Of a stretch of 64,000 bases of DNA, positions 50,779 through 59,314 are shown one piece after another. The stretch lies in NCBI GenBank assembly GCA_034421015.1, contig DAOUKT010000027.1, forward strand, positions 1 to 64,000, written 5' to 3'. Position 1 is the stretch's first letter. Each line of letters begins with the position of its first letter. The notes under the pieces were generated by a model. The model was not told where the DNA came from, searched no databases, and saw only the letters and a program-made list of their open reading frames with translations. A program made the translations under genes and the position numbers. Source of the stretch: DAOUJW01 sp034421015. GTDB lineage: Bacteria > Chloroflexota > Dehalococcoidia > Lucifugimonadales > UBA2985.

Positions 50779-51207
50779 CTACTCCGACGCCTGCTGCATA
50801 TCGTTCCTGGATATGACCGTAGTGCTGACCGACAGCTTCTGGGAGGCCAGCCTTAGGGCCTCCTTGGCCATCTCCTCCCTGATACCTGCAACCTCGAACA
50901 TTACGCGGCCGGGCTTGACCACCGCCACCCAGAAGTCCACGCTGCCCTTGCCGCTGCCCATGCGGGTCTCAGCAGGCTTGGAGGTGATGGGCTTGTCCGG
51001 GAACACTCTGATCCACACCTTTCCACCGCGACGGAAGTGGCGCGTGATCGCGCGCCGGGCGGCCTCTATCTGCCTGGCCGTTACCCAAGCGGTGGAAGTG
51101 GCCTTCAGGCCGTAGTCTCCGAAGACCACCTGGTTGCCGGTCTGGGCAGAGCCCTTGCGGCGACCCCTGTGTATTTTTCGAAACTTAACTCTCTTGGGTT
51201 GGAACAT
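50779..51207 (-). CDS. rplP: 50S ribosomal protein L16
   Basis: 142 aa. MFQPKRVKFRKIHRGRRKGS, ARRAITRHFRRGGKVWIRVFPDKPIT and MGSGKGSVDFWVAVVKPGRVMFE are the diagnostic blocks. Its start overlaps the end of rpsC by 23 bases. Confidence 0.97.
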   Translation of the reverse strand: MFQPKRVKFRKIHRGRRKGSAQTGNQVVFGDYGLKATSTAWVTARQIEAARRAITRHFRRGGKVWIRVFPDKPITSKPAETRMGSGKGSVDFWVAVVKPGRVMFEVAGIREEMAKEALRLASQKLSVSTTVISRNDMQQASE

Positions 51208-51934
51208 CGCTGGATTCCTCTATGGCTTCCGTCTCGCCTCCCACGGTAACCTCTATCAACTGCAGCTCCTCGGCGTCCGGCTCGGGCTCAACCTCCCTGC
51301 GCTCCGGGAGAATGTCTCCCTTGTACACCCAGACTTTGACGCCAATGCGGCCCATTGTGGTCCGGGCCTCCGCCAGGCCGTAGTCGATGTCCGCTCGCAG
51401 CGTATGCAGCGGCACCCGGCCCTGCATAACCTTCTCGCGACGGGCTATCTCAACACCGCCCAGACGACCGGAGCAGATGACCTTTATGCCCAACGCCCCT
51501 GCCTGCATGGCCCTGTTGACCGCCTGGTGCATTGCACGGCGGAAGGCTACCCTCCGTCCCAGCTGCTCCGCAATGCTCGCGGCCACAAGTTGTGCGTCCA
51601 GCTCAGGCTGGCGCACCTCCTGCACGTTGAGCCTGGCGCGCTTGTGGGTCAGCCCCTCCACCACCTGCCGCACCTCTTCAACCCTCTGACCGCCGCGCCC
51701 GATGACAATGCCGGGCCTCGCGGAGTAGATGGTGACCACCAACTCCTGAGCGCCTCTCTCCAACTCGACCTTTGAGATGCCCGCCTCCGGCAGCCGCGTG
51801 CGAATCGCGTTCCGGATCTGCAGGTCTTCCTGCAGCAAGTCCCTGTACTGGCTGGCCTTTGGGGCGTACCACTTGGACTGCCAGTCCTTGATTATGCCCA
51901 GGCGAAATCCCACGGGGTGAGTCTTCTGGCCCAT
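51185..51934 (-). CDS. rpsC: 30S ribosomal protein S3 with acidic tail
   Basis: 249 aa. MGQKTHPVGFRLGI, the KH domain (IYSARPGIVIGRGGQRVEEV) and the C-terminal domain GRLGGVEIARREKVMQGRVPLHTLRADIDYG are normal. About 35 further residues (EPEPDAEELQLIEVTVGGET...) are acidic; they overlap the rplP start in another frame. Abuts rplV. Confidence 0.96.
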   Translation of the reverse strand: MGQKTHPVGFRLGIIKDWQSKWYAPKASQYRDLLQEDLQIRNAIRTRLPEAGISKVELERGAQELVVTIYSARPGIVIGRGGQRVEEVRQVVEGLTHKRARLNVQEVRQPELDAQLVAASIAEQLGRRVAFRRAMHQAVNRAMQAGALGIKVICSGRLGGVEIARREKVMQGRVPLHTLRADIDYGLAEARTTMGRIGVKVWVYKGDILPERREVEPEPDAEELQLIEVTVGGETEAIEESSDVPTQES

Positions 51935-52276
51935 TTACGGCTCCTCTCTCTCGTCAACCACCACCGTAATGTGACATGAACGCTTCAGTATACGACTGGC
52001 CCTGCCCCGGGACCTTGGCCTGAACCTCTTCAGGGTAGTCCCGGCGTCGGCGTGGATCTCCACGATATGCAGATCGCCCTGGGCCATCATGTTGTTGTTC
52101 TCTGCGTTGTTGGCGGCGGACTTCACCACCTTGGCGACCTCGCGGGCGGCAGGGGACGTCAGAAAGGTGAGAATCTCCATCGCCTCGTCCACCTTCTTGC
52201 CGCGCACGGTGTCGACCACGCGCCGCATTTTCTTGGGCGATACGCTGATGTTCTTGACTTTAGCGCTCACAGCCAT
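51935..52276 (-). CDS. rplV: 50S ribosomal protein L22
   Basis: 113 aa. VSPKKMRRVVDTVRGKKVDEAMEIL, AANNAENNNM and the tunnel-lining hairpin ending FRPRSRGRASRILKRSCHITV are typical. Starts 9 bases after rpsS. Confidence 0.97.
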   Translation of the reverse strand: MAVSAKVKNISVSPKKMRRVVDTVRGKKVDEAMEILTFLTSPAAREVAKVVKSAANNAENNNMMAQGDLHIVEIHADAGTTLKRFRPRSRGRASRILKRSCHITVVVDEREEP

Positions 52277-52285
52277 AGCCGCTGC

Positions 52286-52573
52286 CTACCTTCTCACCTG
52301 CGTGGTTCGTTCCGACTTGGATGAGTGCCCCCGGAAGGTGCGGGTCGGGGCGAACTCGCCCAGGCGATGGCCCACCATGTTCTCGGTGACGAAGATTGGG
52401 ACGTGACGACGCCCGTCGTGCACGGCAATGGTCAGCCCCACCATCTCGGGCATGATCATTGATGCCCGGGACCACGTCTTGATCACGGCCTTTGCCCCGC
52501 TCCTCTGCAGGACCTCCACCTTCTTCATCAGCTTGGGATGAACAAAGGGGCCCTTTTTGATGGATCTGGACAT
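52286..52573 (-). CDS. rpsS: 30S ribosomal protein S19
   Basis: 95 aa. MSRSIKKGPFVHPKLMKKVE, TWSRASMIMPEMVGLTIAVHDGR and HRLGEFAPTRTFRGHS are classic. 32 bases after rplB. Confidence 0.97.
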   Translation of the reverse strand: MSRSIKKGPFVHPKLMKKVEVLQRSGAKAVIKTWSRASMIMPEMVGLTIAVHDGRRHVPIFVTENMVGHRLGEFAPTRTFRGHSSKSERTTQVRR

Positions 52574-52605
52574 CCCTTACACCTTTCCTTCCTTGACCAT
52601 TACGC

Positions 52606-53445
52606 CTACCGCCTGCCCTTGCTCCTGCGCCTGACTATCATCCCGCTCGCGCTCTTGCGCCTGCGAGTCTTGTAGCCCAGGGCCGGTTTGCCCCAAGGCG
52701 TCTTGGGGCCGGGCATACCAATCCCGGAGCGGCCCTCGCCGCCTCCGTGGGGATGGTCTCTGGGACTCATGGCGGAGCCTCTCACTTGGGGCCTGCGCCC
52801 CAGATGCCGAGTCCGGCCCGCCTTGCCCAGCTTGATGTTCTTGTGGTCAACGTTGCCTACCTGCCCAATGGTTGCCATGCAGTTGGAGTTGATGCGGCGC
52901 ACCTCTCCGGAAGGCATACGCAGCATCACGTAACCCTCCTCCTCCCTTGCCAGCACCTGCGCCGATGTTCCGGCCCCTCGCACAAGCTGGCCGCCCTTGC
53001 CTGGGTGCATCTCAACATTGTGGACGGTGTTCCCCGACGGAATGAGCCTGAGAGGGAGGGCGTTGCCCACCTTGACCTCCGCGTTGGGACCCGCCTCCAC
53101 CCTGGCTCCAACGGTCAGCCCGTTGGGGGCCAGGTTGTATCGCTTGTCGCCGTCGACGTACTGGATGAGGGCGATTCTCGCGGACCGGTTGGGGTCGTAC
53201 TCGATTGCGACGACCTTGCCCGGAACGCCGACCTTGTCTCGCTTGAAGTCAATGACGCGGAGCATCCGCTTGGAGCCGCCACCGCGATGGCGCACGGTGA
53301 GGCGGCCCTGGGAGTTCCTGCCGCCCCGCTTCTTCAGGGGTCGAAGCAGCGATTTCTCGGGCTTCTTCTTGGTTATCTCATCGAAGGACGGGAGAACTAC
53401 GCCGCGCCTTCCGGGAGATGTGGGATTTACGCTTCTTAGCGGCAC
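52606..53445 (-). CDS. rplB: 50S ribosomal protein L2
   Basis: 279 aa. RLTVRHRGGGSKRMLRVIDFKR, IEYDPNRSARIALI and the conserved histidine region GSAMSPRDHPHGGGEGR near the peptidyl-transferase centre are present. Abuts rplW. Confidence 0.97.
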   Translation of the reverse strand: MPLRSVNPTSPGRRGVVLPSFDEITKKKPEKSLLRPLKKRGGRNSQGRLTVRHRGGGSKRMLRVIDFKRDKVGVPGKVVAIEYDPNRSARIALIQYVDGDKRYNLAPNGLTVGARVEAGPNAEVKVGNALPLRLIPSGNTVHNVEMHPGKGGQLVRGAGTSAQVLAREEEGYVMLRMPSGEVRRINSNCMATIGQVGNVDHKNIKLGKAGRTRHLGRRPQVRGSAMSPRDHPHGGGEGRSGIGMPGPKTPWGKPALGYKTRRRKSASGMIVRRRSKGRR

Positions 53446-53733
53446 CTAAGCCCCCTCGAATATCTGGATTCTGTCGCCCGGCCTGAGGCTGACCACGGCC
53501 TTCTTCCAGGATGGTCTCTGCACCAGCCTGGGACCGAATCGTTTCCTCTTGCCCTTGATGGTTGCCATGTTCACTTCCGTCACCTTGACGCTGAATGCCT
53601 CCTCCACCGCCGCCTTCACCTGCACCTTGTTGGCCCGCGGGTCCACCTCAAAGGCGTACTTGTTCTGAGCATCCTGAAGTATGGTGCTCTTCTCCGTTAT
53701 CAGCGGCCTTCTCAGGACCTCAAAGGTGTGCAT
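53446..53733 (-). CDS. rplW: 50S ribosomal protein L23
   Basis: 95-aa exit-tunnel protein, docking site for trigger factor and SRP. RRPLITEKSTILQDAQNKYAFEVDPRANKVQVKAAVEEAF and KRKRFGPRLVQRP are standard. Overlaps the rplD stop by one base. Confidence 0.96.
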   Translation of the reverse strand: MHTFEVLRRPLITEKSTILQDAQNKYAFEVDPRANKVQVKAAVEEAFSVKVTEVNMATIKGKRKRFGPRLVQRPSWKKAVVSLRPGDRIQIFEGA

Positions 53734-54425
53734 TATTCCGTTTCCTCGTTCTCTTCGGAGACCGGTTCCGCCGACTCGACCGGCTCAGCCTCCGCATTCG
53801 CCAGGGCCCAGAGCTCCTCGGCCCGGCGCACAGCATCCAGGGTTACGACTGCACGATCGTGATTCAGCAAGTCCAGAGGATTGAGCTGGAACACGGGGAT
53901 GGTCTTCACCCGGGGCAGGTTTCGAGCGGAGAGTATTATATCAGTCTGAGGCGAGGGAGTCACCACTAGAACGGGCGTGGCTATGCCCAGGTTTGAGAGG
54001 ACCGCCGCCATCTCCTTAGTCTTGGGCTGCTCGAACTCCAGCCCGTCCAGTACCGTCAGCTTCTCGTCCCGCACCTTCTGGGACAGGAGGCAGCGAATGG
54101 CCCCGCGGTTCATCTTCTTGGGAATGCGCTGGGAATAGTCCCTGGGCTGTGGGCCGAATACGACGCCACCGCCCCTCCACTGGGGCGCCCTGCGGCTGCC
54201 CTGCCGCGCGCGGCCCGTGTGCTTCTGACGCCAGGGCTTGGCCCCTCCGCCGGACACCATGCCCCTGGTCTTGGTGGCAGCGGTACCCTGGCGGGCGTTG
54301 GCCCGGTGGGCCACGGCCACCTGGTGTACAAGGGCCTCGTTCATCGGAACATCGAAGAGGCCGTCGCTGACCTCAACGGTTCCCACGCTTGCTCCGGAGG
54401 AGTTAACGAGAGGAAGCTGCATCAC
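53733..54425 (-). CDS. rplD: 50S ribosomal protein L4
   Basis: 230 aa. HQVAVAHRANARQGTAATKTRGMVSGGGAKPWRQKHTGRARQGS is the tunnel loop region and GGGVVFGPQPRDYSQRIPKK follows. The last ~20 residues are Glu-rich (ESAEPVSEENEETE), beyond the usual end. In E. coli L4 represses the S10 operon. Overlaps rplC by 4 bases. Confidence 0.96.
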   Translation of the reverse strand: MMQLPLVNSSGASVGTVEVSDGLFDVPMNEALVHQVAVAHRANARQGTAATKTRGMVSGGGAKPWRQKHTGRARQGSRRAPQWRGGGVVFGPQPRDYSQRIPKKMNRGAIRCLLSQKVRDEKLTVLDGLEFEQPKTKEMAAVLSNLGIATPVLVVTPSPQTDIILSARNLPRVKTIPVFQLNPLDLLNHDRAVVTLDAVRRAEELWALANAEAEPVESAEPVSEENEETE

Positions 54426-55048
54426 TCACTCCTCCGCTTGTTCGACTCTTGAATAACGACCATTCCGTTTCTGGAGCCGGGCACGCTTCCCCTGACCATG
54501 ATCAGGTTGCGCTCCGGGTCCACGTAGACCACCTTGAGATTGAGAGCCGTCACATTCTCGTTGCCCATGTGACCGGCCATCCTCGTGCCCTTCCACACCC
54601 GGCCCGGCGTGGTGCCCGCTCCGACGGAGCCCGGCGCCCTCGCCCGGTCCGATTGCCCGTGGGTCTTGGGCCCGCCCCTGAAGTTGTGCCGCTTCATCCC
54701 GCCGGCAAAGCCTTTGCCCTTGGACACGCCCCTGACGTTGACTATGTCCCCCGGCTCAAAGATGCCGACGTCAATCCTCTGGCCTATCTGGGCGTCGCCC
54801 AGGTCGTCCACCCTGAACTCCTTGAGATGGCGCAGAGGAGGCAGTCGCTTGAGATGTCCCTCCTCCGGCTCATTGAGACGCCTGGCCTCCTCGTAGCCGA
54901 CCTGTACAGCCTGGTAGCCGTTTGCCTGGGCGGTCTTGACCTGGGTCACAATGCAGGGCCCGGCCTCGATGACGCTCACAGGCTCCACGCGGCCGTCCTC
55001 CGAGAATATCCGGGTCATGCCCTTTTTTCTGCCTAGTATGCCCTTCAA
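54422..55048 (-). CDS. rplC: 50S ribosomal protein L3
   Basis: 208 aa. GILGRKKGMTRIFSEDGRVEPVSVIEAGP, then GKGFAGGMKRHNFRGGPKTHGQSDRAR and GHMGNENVT are the L3 hallmarks. Follows rpsJ by 34 bases. Confidence 0.97.
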   Translation of the reverse strand: MKGILGRKKGMTRIFSEDGRVEPVSVIEAGPCIVTQVKTAQANGYQAVQVGYEEARRLNEPEEGHLKRLPPLRHLKEFRVDDLGDAQIGQRIDVGIFEPGDIVNVRGVSKGKGFAGGMKRHNFRGGPKTHGQSDRARAPGSVGAGTTPGRVWKGTRMAGHMGNENVTALNLKVVYVDPERNLIMVRGSVPGSRNGMVVIQESNKRRSE

Positions 55049-55082
55049 GAGATTCCCTCTTCCTGCAATCTGCTACAGCTTG

Positions 55083-55391
55083 CTATAGCTTTATGGATAT
55101 GTCCACGCCCGCCGGTACGTTGAGCCGGGTCAGGGCGTCAATGGTCTTGGAGCTGGGGTCCAGAATATCGATGAGGCGCTTGTGAGAGCGCAGCTCGAAG
55201 TGTTCCCGCGAGTCCTTGTCCACGTGGGGAGAGCGGATCACGCAGAACCTCTTGATGGACGTGGGCAGAGGCACCGGCCCGGCGACCCCGGCTCCGGTCC
55301 GCTCCGCGGCCTCCACTATCTGTGTGGCCGACACGTCCAGTATCTTGTGATCGAAGGCCCTTAGCACTATGCGAATCTTCTGCTGAGGCAT
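55083..55391 (-). CDS. rpsJ: 30S ribosomal protein S10 (NusE)
   Basis: 102 aa. KIRIVLRAFDHKILD, GPVPLPTSIKRFCVIRSPHVDKDSREHFELRSHKRLIDI are typical; also acts in antitermination. It follows fusA by only 6 bases; the tuf gene usually found here is absent. Confidence 0.97.
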   Translation of the reverse strand: MPQQKIRIVLRAFDHKILDVSATQIVEAAERTGAGVAGPVPLPTSIKRFCVIRSPHVDKDSREHFELRSHKRLIDILDPSSKTIDALTRLNVPAGVDISIKL

Positions 55392-55397
55392 TTTTCA

Positions 55398-57446
55398 CTA
55401 CACCTTTACCAGCTCTTTGGCGACCCCCTGGGGCACCTCTTCGTAGTGGCTGAACTCCATTGACTGGCTTGCCCTTCCCTGGGTGATTGAGCGAAGGTCG
55501 GTCGTGTACCCAAAGGTCTCGGCCAGGGGCACCAGGGCCCGGACGGCCTGCACGTCGCCGTGTCCTTCGATGTTGCGGATGCGAGCGCGCCGTCCGCCGA
55601 GGTCGCCCAGGACTTCGCCCAGGAAGTCACCCGGCGTGACAACCTCAACCTCGAGAATCGGCTCCAAGAGCACCGGCTTCGCCCTCTTCACGCCCTCCTT
55701 GACAGCAAGAGAGCCTGCCATCTTGAAGGCAAGCTCCGAAGAGTCCACCGGGTGGTAGCTCCCGTCTACAAGCGTAACCTTTACGTCAATCACGGGATAG
55801 CCGGAAATCACGCCCGTCTCCAGGGCTTCCTTAACGCCCTTCTCCACGGCGGGGATGTACTCTCGCGGTATGGTCCCGCCCACTACCTTGTTCTCGAACT
55901 TGAAGCCGCTGTTGCGCTCCAGGGGTTCGAACTCAAGCCACACGTGGCCGAACTGCCCGTGTCCGCCGGTCTGGCGGATGAACCGGCCTTCGGCCTTGGA
56001 TGAACCCGTCAGCGTCTCCCGATAGGAAACCCTGGGCTTGCCGATGTTGGCGGCGACCTGGTACTCCCGTCTCAGCCTGTCAACCAGGACCTCCAGGTGC
56101 AGCTCGCCCATGCCGGACATGATGGTCTGGCCGGTCTCGTCGTCCACCTTGATCTTGAAGGTGGGGTCCTCCTCAGCCAGCTTGACCAGTGAGTCGACCA
56201 GCTTGTCCTGATCGCTCCTGGTCTTCGGCTCAATGGCTACTGAGACAACGGGTTCGGGGAAGCGAATCGTCTCCAGGATCACCGCTGAGTCTTCGTTGCA
56301 GATGGTATCGCCGGTAAAGGTGTTCTTGAGTCCGACGGCTGCCGCAATGTTCCCGGCGAAGGTGACCTCCGTCTCCTCCCGTCGGTTGGCGTGCATGCTC
56401 AGAACGCGCCCCATTCGCTCCCGTATGCCCTTGGTTGAGTTGTAAACCGAGGTGCCGGCCTTGACCTGGCCGGAGTACACCCGGAAGTACACCAGGCGTC
56501 CCACGAAGGGGTCCGCCACCACCTTGAAGGCGAGGGCTGAGAACGGAGAGTCTTCCCTGGCCTCCATCAGCACCTCCTCGCCGGACCTGGGGTGCACTCC
56601 CAACACGGGGGGCACGTCAAGCGGCGAAGGCAGGTAGTAGCCGATGGCGTCCAGGAGAAGCTGCACACCCTTGTTTCGGAGGGCGCTGCCGCACAGCACC
56701 GGAACAAGGGCGTTCTTTATCGTGGCCCTTCTGAGAGCGTCCCTTATCTCCTCCTTGGAGATGGGCTCCTCGTCGAGGTACTTCTCCATCAGCACATCGT
56801 CGGTCTCGACCACCTTTTCTACCAACCGGTCGCGATAGTCCCTGGCCTCACCCAGCATCTCCTCAGGAATGGGGCCCTCACACGGGGTGAAATCTCCCTC
56901 CTCCGTGAACATCAGCGCCGTCTGCTCCAGCAGGTCCACAACGCCGCTGAAGGAGCTCTCCTGGCCGATGGGCAGCTGCACAGCCACGGGATTGGCCCTG
57001 AAGCGATGCGCAATCATGTCAATGGTGCGCTGGTAGTCCGCGCCCGTCCTGTCCATCTTGTTGATGAAGCAGATCCTCGGCACGCGGTACCTGTCGGCCT
57101 GACGCCACACCGTCTCCGACTGGGGCTGCACGCCCGCCACGGCGTCGAAAACCACGACGCCGCCGTCCAGGACGCGAAGGCTCCGCTCCACCTCGGCGGT
57201 GAAGTCCACGTGGCCGGGCGTATCGATGATGTTGATGCGATAGTCCTTCCACTCGCAGGTAGTGGCCGCGGAGGTTATCGTTATGCCCCGCTCCCGCTCC
57301 TGGGCCATCCAGTCCATCACTGTTGTGCCGTCGTCAACCTGGCCTATCTTGTGGGTGCGGCCGGAAAAGTACAGCACGCGCTCTGTGACGGTGGTCTTGC
57401 CAGCGTCAATGTGCGCAATAAATCCTATATTTCGAATGTTGTCCAA
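55398..57446 (-). CDS. fusA: Elongation factor G
   Basis: 682-aa translocase GTPase. G motifs: AHIDAGKTT, DTPGHVDF, NKMDRTGAD and GSALRNKG; domains II-V follow with RETLTGSSKAEGRFIRQTGGHGQFGH in domain IV. The start is TTG at 57446 (M-DNIRNIGFIAHID), with GGAGGAGA 7 bases upstream; the frame is open further upstream, but that would overlap rpsG and add residues unlike any EF-G. Sits between rpsG and rpsJ. Confidence 0.96.
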   Translation of the reverse strand: MDNIRNIGFIAHIDAGKTTVTERVLYFSGRTHKIGQVDDGTTVMDWMAQERERGITITSAATTCEWKDYRINIIDTPGHVDFTAEVERSLRVLDGGVVVFDAVAGVQPQSETVWRQADRYRVPRICFINKMDRTGADYQRTIDMIAHRFRANPVAVQLPIGQESSFSGVVDLLEQTALMFTEEGDFTPCEGPIPEEMLGEARDYRDRLVEKVVETDDVLMEKYLDEEPISKEEIRDALRRATIKNALVPVLCGSALRNKGVQLLLDAIGYYLPSPLDVPPVLGVHPRSGEEVLMEAREDSPFSALAFKVVADPFVGRLVYFRVYSGQVKAGTSVYNSTKGIRERMGRVLSMHANRREETEVTFAGNIAAAVGLKNTFTGDTICNEDSAVILETIRFPEPVVSVAIEPKTRSDQDKLVDSLVKLAEEDPTFKIKVDDETGQTIMSGMGELHLEVLVDRLRREYQVAANIGKPRVSYRETLTGSSKAEGRFIRQTGGHGQFGHVWLEFEPLERNSGFKFENKVVGGTIPREYIPAVEKGVKEALETGVISGYPVIDVKVTLVDGSYHPVDSSELAFKMAGSLAVKEGVKRAKPVLLEPILEVEVVTPGDFLGEVLGDLGGRRARIRNIEGHGDVQAVRALVPLAETFGYTTDLRSITQGRASQSMEFSHYEEVPQGVAKELVKV

Positions 57447-57498
57447 AGAAAATCTCCTCCGTTGCGGAAAGACCCGTCGAAAGCCTGCGAGGGCGTTC

Positions 57499-57969
57499 TT
57501 ACCACCGGTAGTGCACAAAGGCCCTGTTGGCCTCGGCCATGCGGTGGAGCTCCTCCCTTCTTCTAACTGCCGCGCCCTGCCCCCTGGAGGCCTCCAGAAG
57601 CTCCTGAGCAAGCCTCTCCGCCATGGGCCGTCCGGTCCTGGCGCGGCTTGCCCTGAGGATCCAACGCATGGCAAGAGCCATCTGCCGGTTGCTCCTCACC
57701 TCTACAGGCACCTGATAGGTGGCGCCCCCCACGCGCCGGGGCTTGACCTCCAGCTGCGGGGTGGCATTTCTCATCGCCTGGTTGAAGGTCTCCAGAGAGT
57801 CCCTGGAGCCTTCCCTCTCCATTATGTCCAGGGCGTCGTAGACAATGCGCTGGGCGGTTGTCTTCTTGCCCCGGGTCATTACCCTGTTTATGAAGCTGGC
57901 CAAGTACACGCTGTTGTACTTGGGGTCGGGAGCCACCTCCCGCTTCTCTGCGCGTCTCCTTCGAGCCAT
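57499..57969 (-). CDS. rpsG: 30S ribosomal protein S7
   Basis: 156 aa. VYLASFINRVMTRGKKTTAQRIVYDALD, VEVKPRRVGGATYQVPVEV and MAEANRAFVHYRW at the end are diagnostic. Follows rpsL by 10 bases. In E. coli S7 autoregulates this operon. Confidence 0.97.
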   Translation of the reverse strand: MARRRRAEKREVAPDPKYNSVYLASFINRVMTRGKKTTAQRIVYDALDIMEREGSRDSLETFNQAMRNATPQLEVKPRRVGGATYQVPVEVRSNRQMALAMRWILRASRARTGRPMAERLAQELLEASRGQGAAVRRREELHRMAEANRAFVHYRW

Positions 57970-57979
57970 AACTCCCCGC

Positions 57980-58405
57980 CTACCTCCCCGGCCCAGCCAC
58001 GGCCTTGGTGCCGTACTTGCTCCGGCCTCGCTTCCGGTTGACTACCCCCGTGCAGTCCAGAGCGCCCCTTACAATGTGATACCTGACCCCTGGCAGGTCC
58101 TTCACTCTGCCGCCTCGGATGAGTACGACGGAGTGCTCCTGGAGGGTGTGGCCCTCGCCGGGGATGTACGCCGTGACCTCCATGCCGTTGGCCAGCCGCA
58201 CGCGAGCGACTTTCCTCAAGGCGGAGTTGGGCTTCTTGGGCGTGACCGTTCGCACCTGGACGCAGACGCCCCGCTTCTGCGGAGAGCCGCTGGTGCGCTT
58301 CACGCGGTTCTTCAACGAATTATAGCCGTAGCGGAGGGCCGGGGCCTTGGTCTTCTTGACGACCTTGACCCTGGGCTTCCTCACCAGCTGGTTAACCGTA
58401 GGCAT
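57980..58405 (-). CDS. rpsL: 30S ribosomal protein S12 (long-loop form)
   Basis: 141-aa decoding-centre protein. MPTVNQLVRKPRVKVVKKTKAPAL is followed by an insertion of about 13 residues (RYGYNSLKNRVKRTSGS region) before PQKRGVC, as in Firmicutes S12; then TPKKPNSALRKVARVRL and GHTLQEHSVVLIRGGRVKDLPGVRYHIVRG. K and P residues whose change gives streptomycin resistance are wild-type. The ATG at 58405 has GAGGAG 9 bases upstream. First gene of the cluster. Confidence 0.96.
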   Translation of the reverse strand: MPTVNQLVRKPRVKVVKKTKAPALRYGYNSLKNRVKRTSGSPQKRGVCVQVRTVTPKKPNSALRKVARVRLANGMEVTAYIPGEGHTLQEHSVVLIRGGRVKDLPGVRYHIVRGALDCTGVVNRKRGRSKYGTKAVAGPGR

Positions 58406-58467
58406 ATTTACGCACTCCTCGCGCCTGGCCTTTAACTCAGTTTCCGAAAACAAAGTGCCAAATGCAA

Positions 58468-58496
58468 AATATATAGTCCCGCCGCCTGTTTGTCAA
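58468..58496 (-). promoter_or_regulatory. Main promoter of the ribosomal supercluster
   Basis: Minus-strand TTGACA (58491-58496), 17-base spacer, TATATT (58468-58473). Near-perfect sigma-70 consensus in an AT-rich gap, about 63 bases before the rpsL start. It is the clearest promoter in front of the whole run to rpsI. Confidence 0.85.
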
Positions 58497-58532
58497 CAGG
58501 TTTTGACCGTGGGGCCAAAACTAGCGAGCATA

Positions 58533-58904
58533 CTATTCTCTGGCTTGTATGACGACGCGGCCGCCATCCTCCACGTCAATGTTCAGGTTATGGCGATCCA
58601 GCATACGCATACCTACGAGAGGCATAGTGTCGGCGGCATCGGCCAGGACGTATCTCGGCTGGCCTTCCCAGAGCACGGCAACGTCGTAGGAAGGAAAGGT
58701 TACCTCGCTGCCGTCGGCCAGAGTCGCCCGGCTCGTACCCAGCAAGTCCAATCCCAACTCCGTGACCAACGCCGGAGTCACGGTCAGGAATCCGGTGAAT
58801 CCGGTATCTATGACGGCCTCAATTTCGCTTGTCTGGCCAGATGGGCCTTGTAAGGCGAGGGTTACCACCGGCTCATAGGCGGCGTTCACAACGCCCTCTA
58901 TCAC
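58533..58904 (-). CDS. Clan AA (retropepsin-like) aspartic protease
   Basis: 123-aa single-lobe aspartyl protease that would work as a homodimer. The catalytic motif lies in EAVIDTGFTGFLT (about residue 33); later ATLADGSEVTFPSYDVAVLW and PLVGMRMLDRHNLNIDV match the flap and C-terminal part of bacterial clan AA proteins. No signal peptide or anchor is seen, so it is probably cytoplasmic. Its substrate is unknown. The start codon overlaps the stop of the preceding small gene by 4 bases (ATGA), implying coupling. Confidence 0.85.
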   Translation of the reverse strand: MIEGVVNAAYEPVVTLALQGPSGQTSEIEAVIDTGFTGFLTVTPALVTELGLDLLGTSRATLADGSEVTFPSYDVAVLWEGQPRYVLADAADTMPLVGMRMLDRHNLNIDVEDGGRVVIQARE

Positions 58905-59215
58905 TCGGCCCTCCGCAGGGGGCGACCCCCGAAGTGATGCAACGCTCGATACCCAACCCGGAGCAGCCAGACGTCAGTGGCTTCCGGACGCTTTGCCCTG
59001 AGAAGCCTCGCTGCGGCCCGAGAGTCGTCGGATATGGCCCAACTTCCCGTGTCCACGTCTATAGCGACGACCTCTCCGTGGTGGTCAGCCTCAACCTGAC
59101 GCCGAATGTCCCGCTCGTATATCTCGTCGCCCAGGCGGGCGATCTCATCACTCGTGCGGGTTGGCGTGGTGGGTCTGGGTGATTGATTGGGCGCAGGGGT
59201 GTCTGCGTCTCGCAT
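58901..59215 (-). CDS. Partner protein of the clan AA protease, unknown function
   Basis: 104 aa. After a Pro/Thr-rich start, residues ~20-95 (EIARLGDEIYERDIRR, then HHGEVVAIDVDTGSW, AARLLRAKRPEATDVWLLRVGYRAL and FGG) form a compact domain. I recall similar proteins encoded beside clan AA proteases in cyanobacteria and other phyla, but know of no assigned function. The ATG at 59215 has AGAGGG 5 bases upstream; two earlier in-frame ATGs (59230, 59260) lack ribosome-binding signals. Might be a substrate, inhibitor or antitoxin-like partner. Confidence 0.7.
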   Translation of the reverse strand: MRDADTPAPNQSPRPTTPTRTSDEIARLGDEIYERDIRRQVEADHHGEVVAIDVDTGSWAISDDSRAAARLLRAKRPEATDVWLLRVGYRALHHFGGRPLRRAE

Positions 59216-59250
59216 CCGGTCCCTCTTCATAAGCGTGTTTCTACGCCTGC

Positions 59251-59280
59251 ATTCTACCATTCAGCGAAAACGCGAGACAA
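59251..59280 (-). promoter_or_regulatory. Promoter for the protease pair
   Basis: Minus-strand TTGTCT (59275-59280), 18-base spacer, TAGAAT (59251-59256), 36 bases before the preferred ATG at 59215. This placement also argues against the ATG at 59260, which would lie inside the promoter. Confidence 0.5.
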
Positions 59281-59314
59281 TGAGGGAGGCCGCACACCAG
59301 GCCGATAAGGCAGT

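Noticed and set aside
57447..57674. 76-residue N-terminal extension of EF-G
   Set aside because: Overlaps rpsG and has no similarity to EF-G; TTG at 57446 with GGAGGAGA fits the family.
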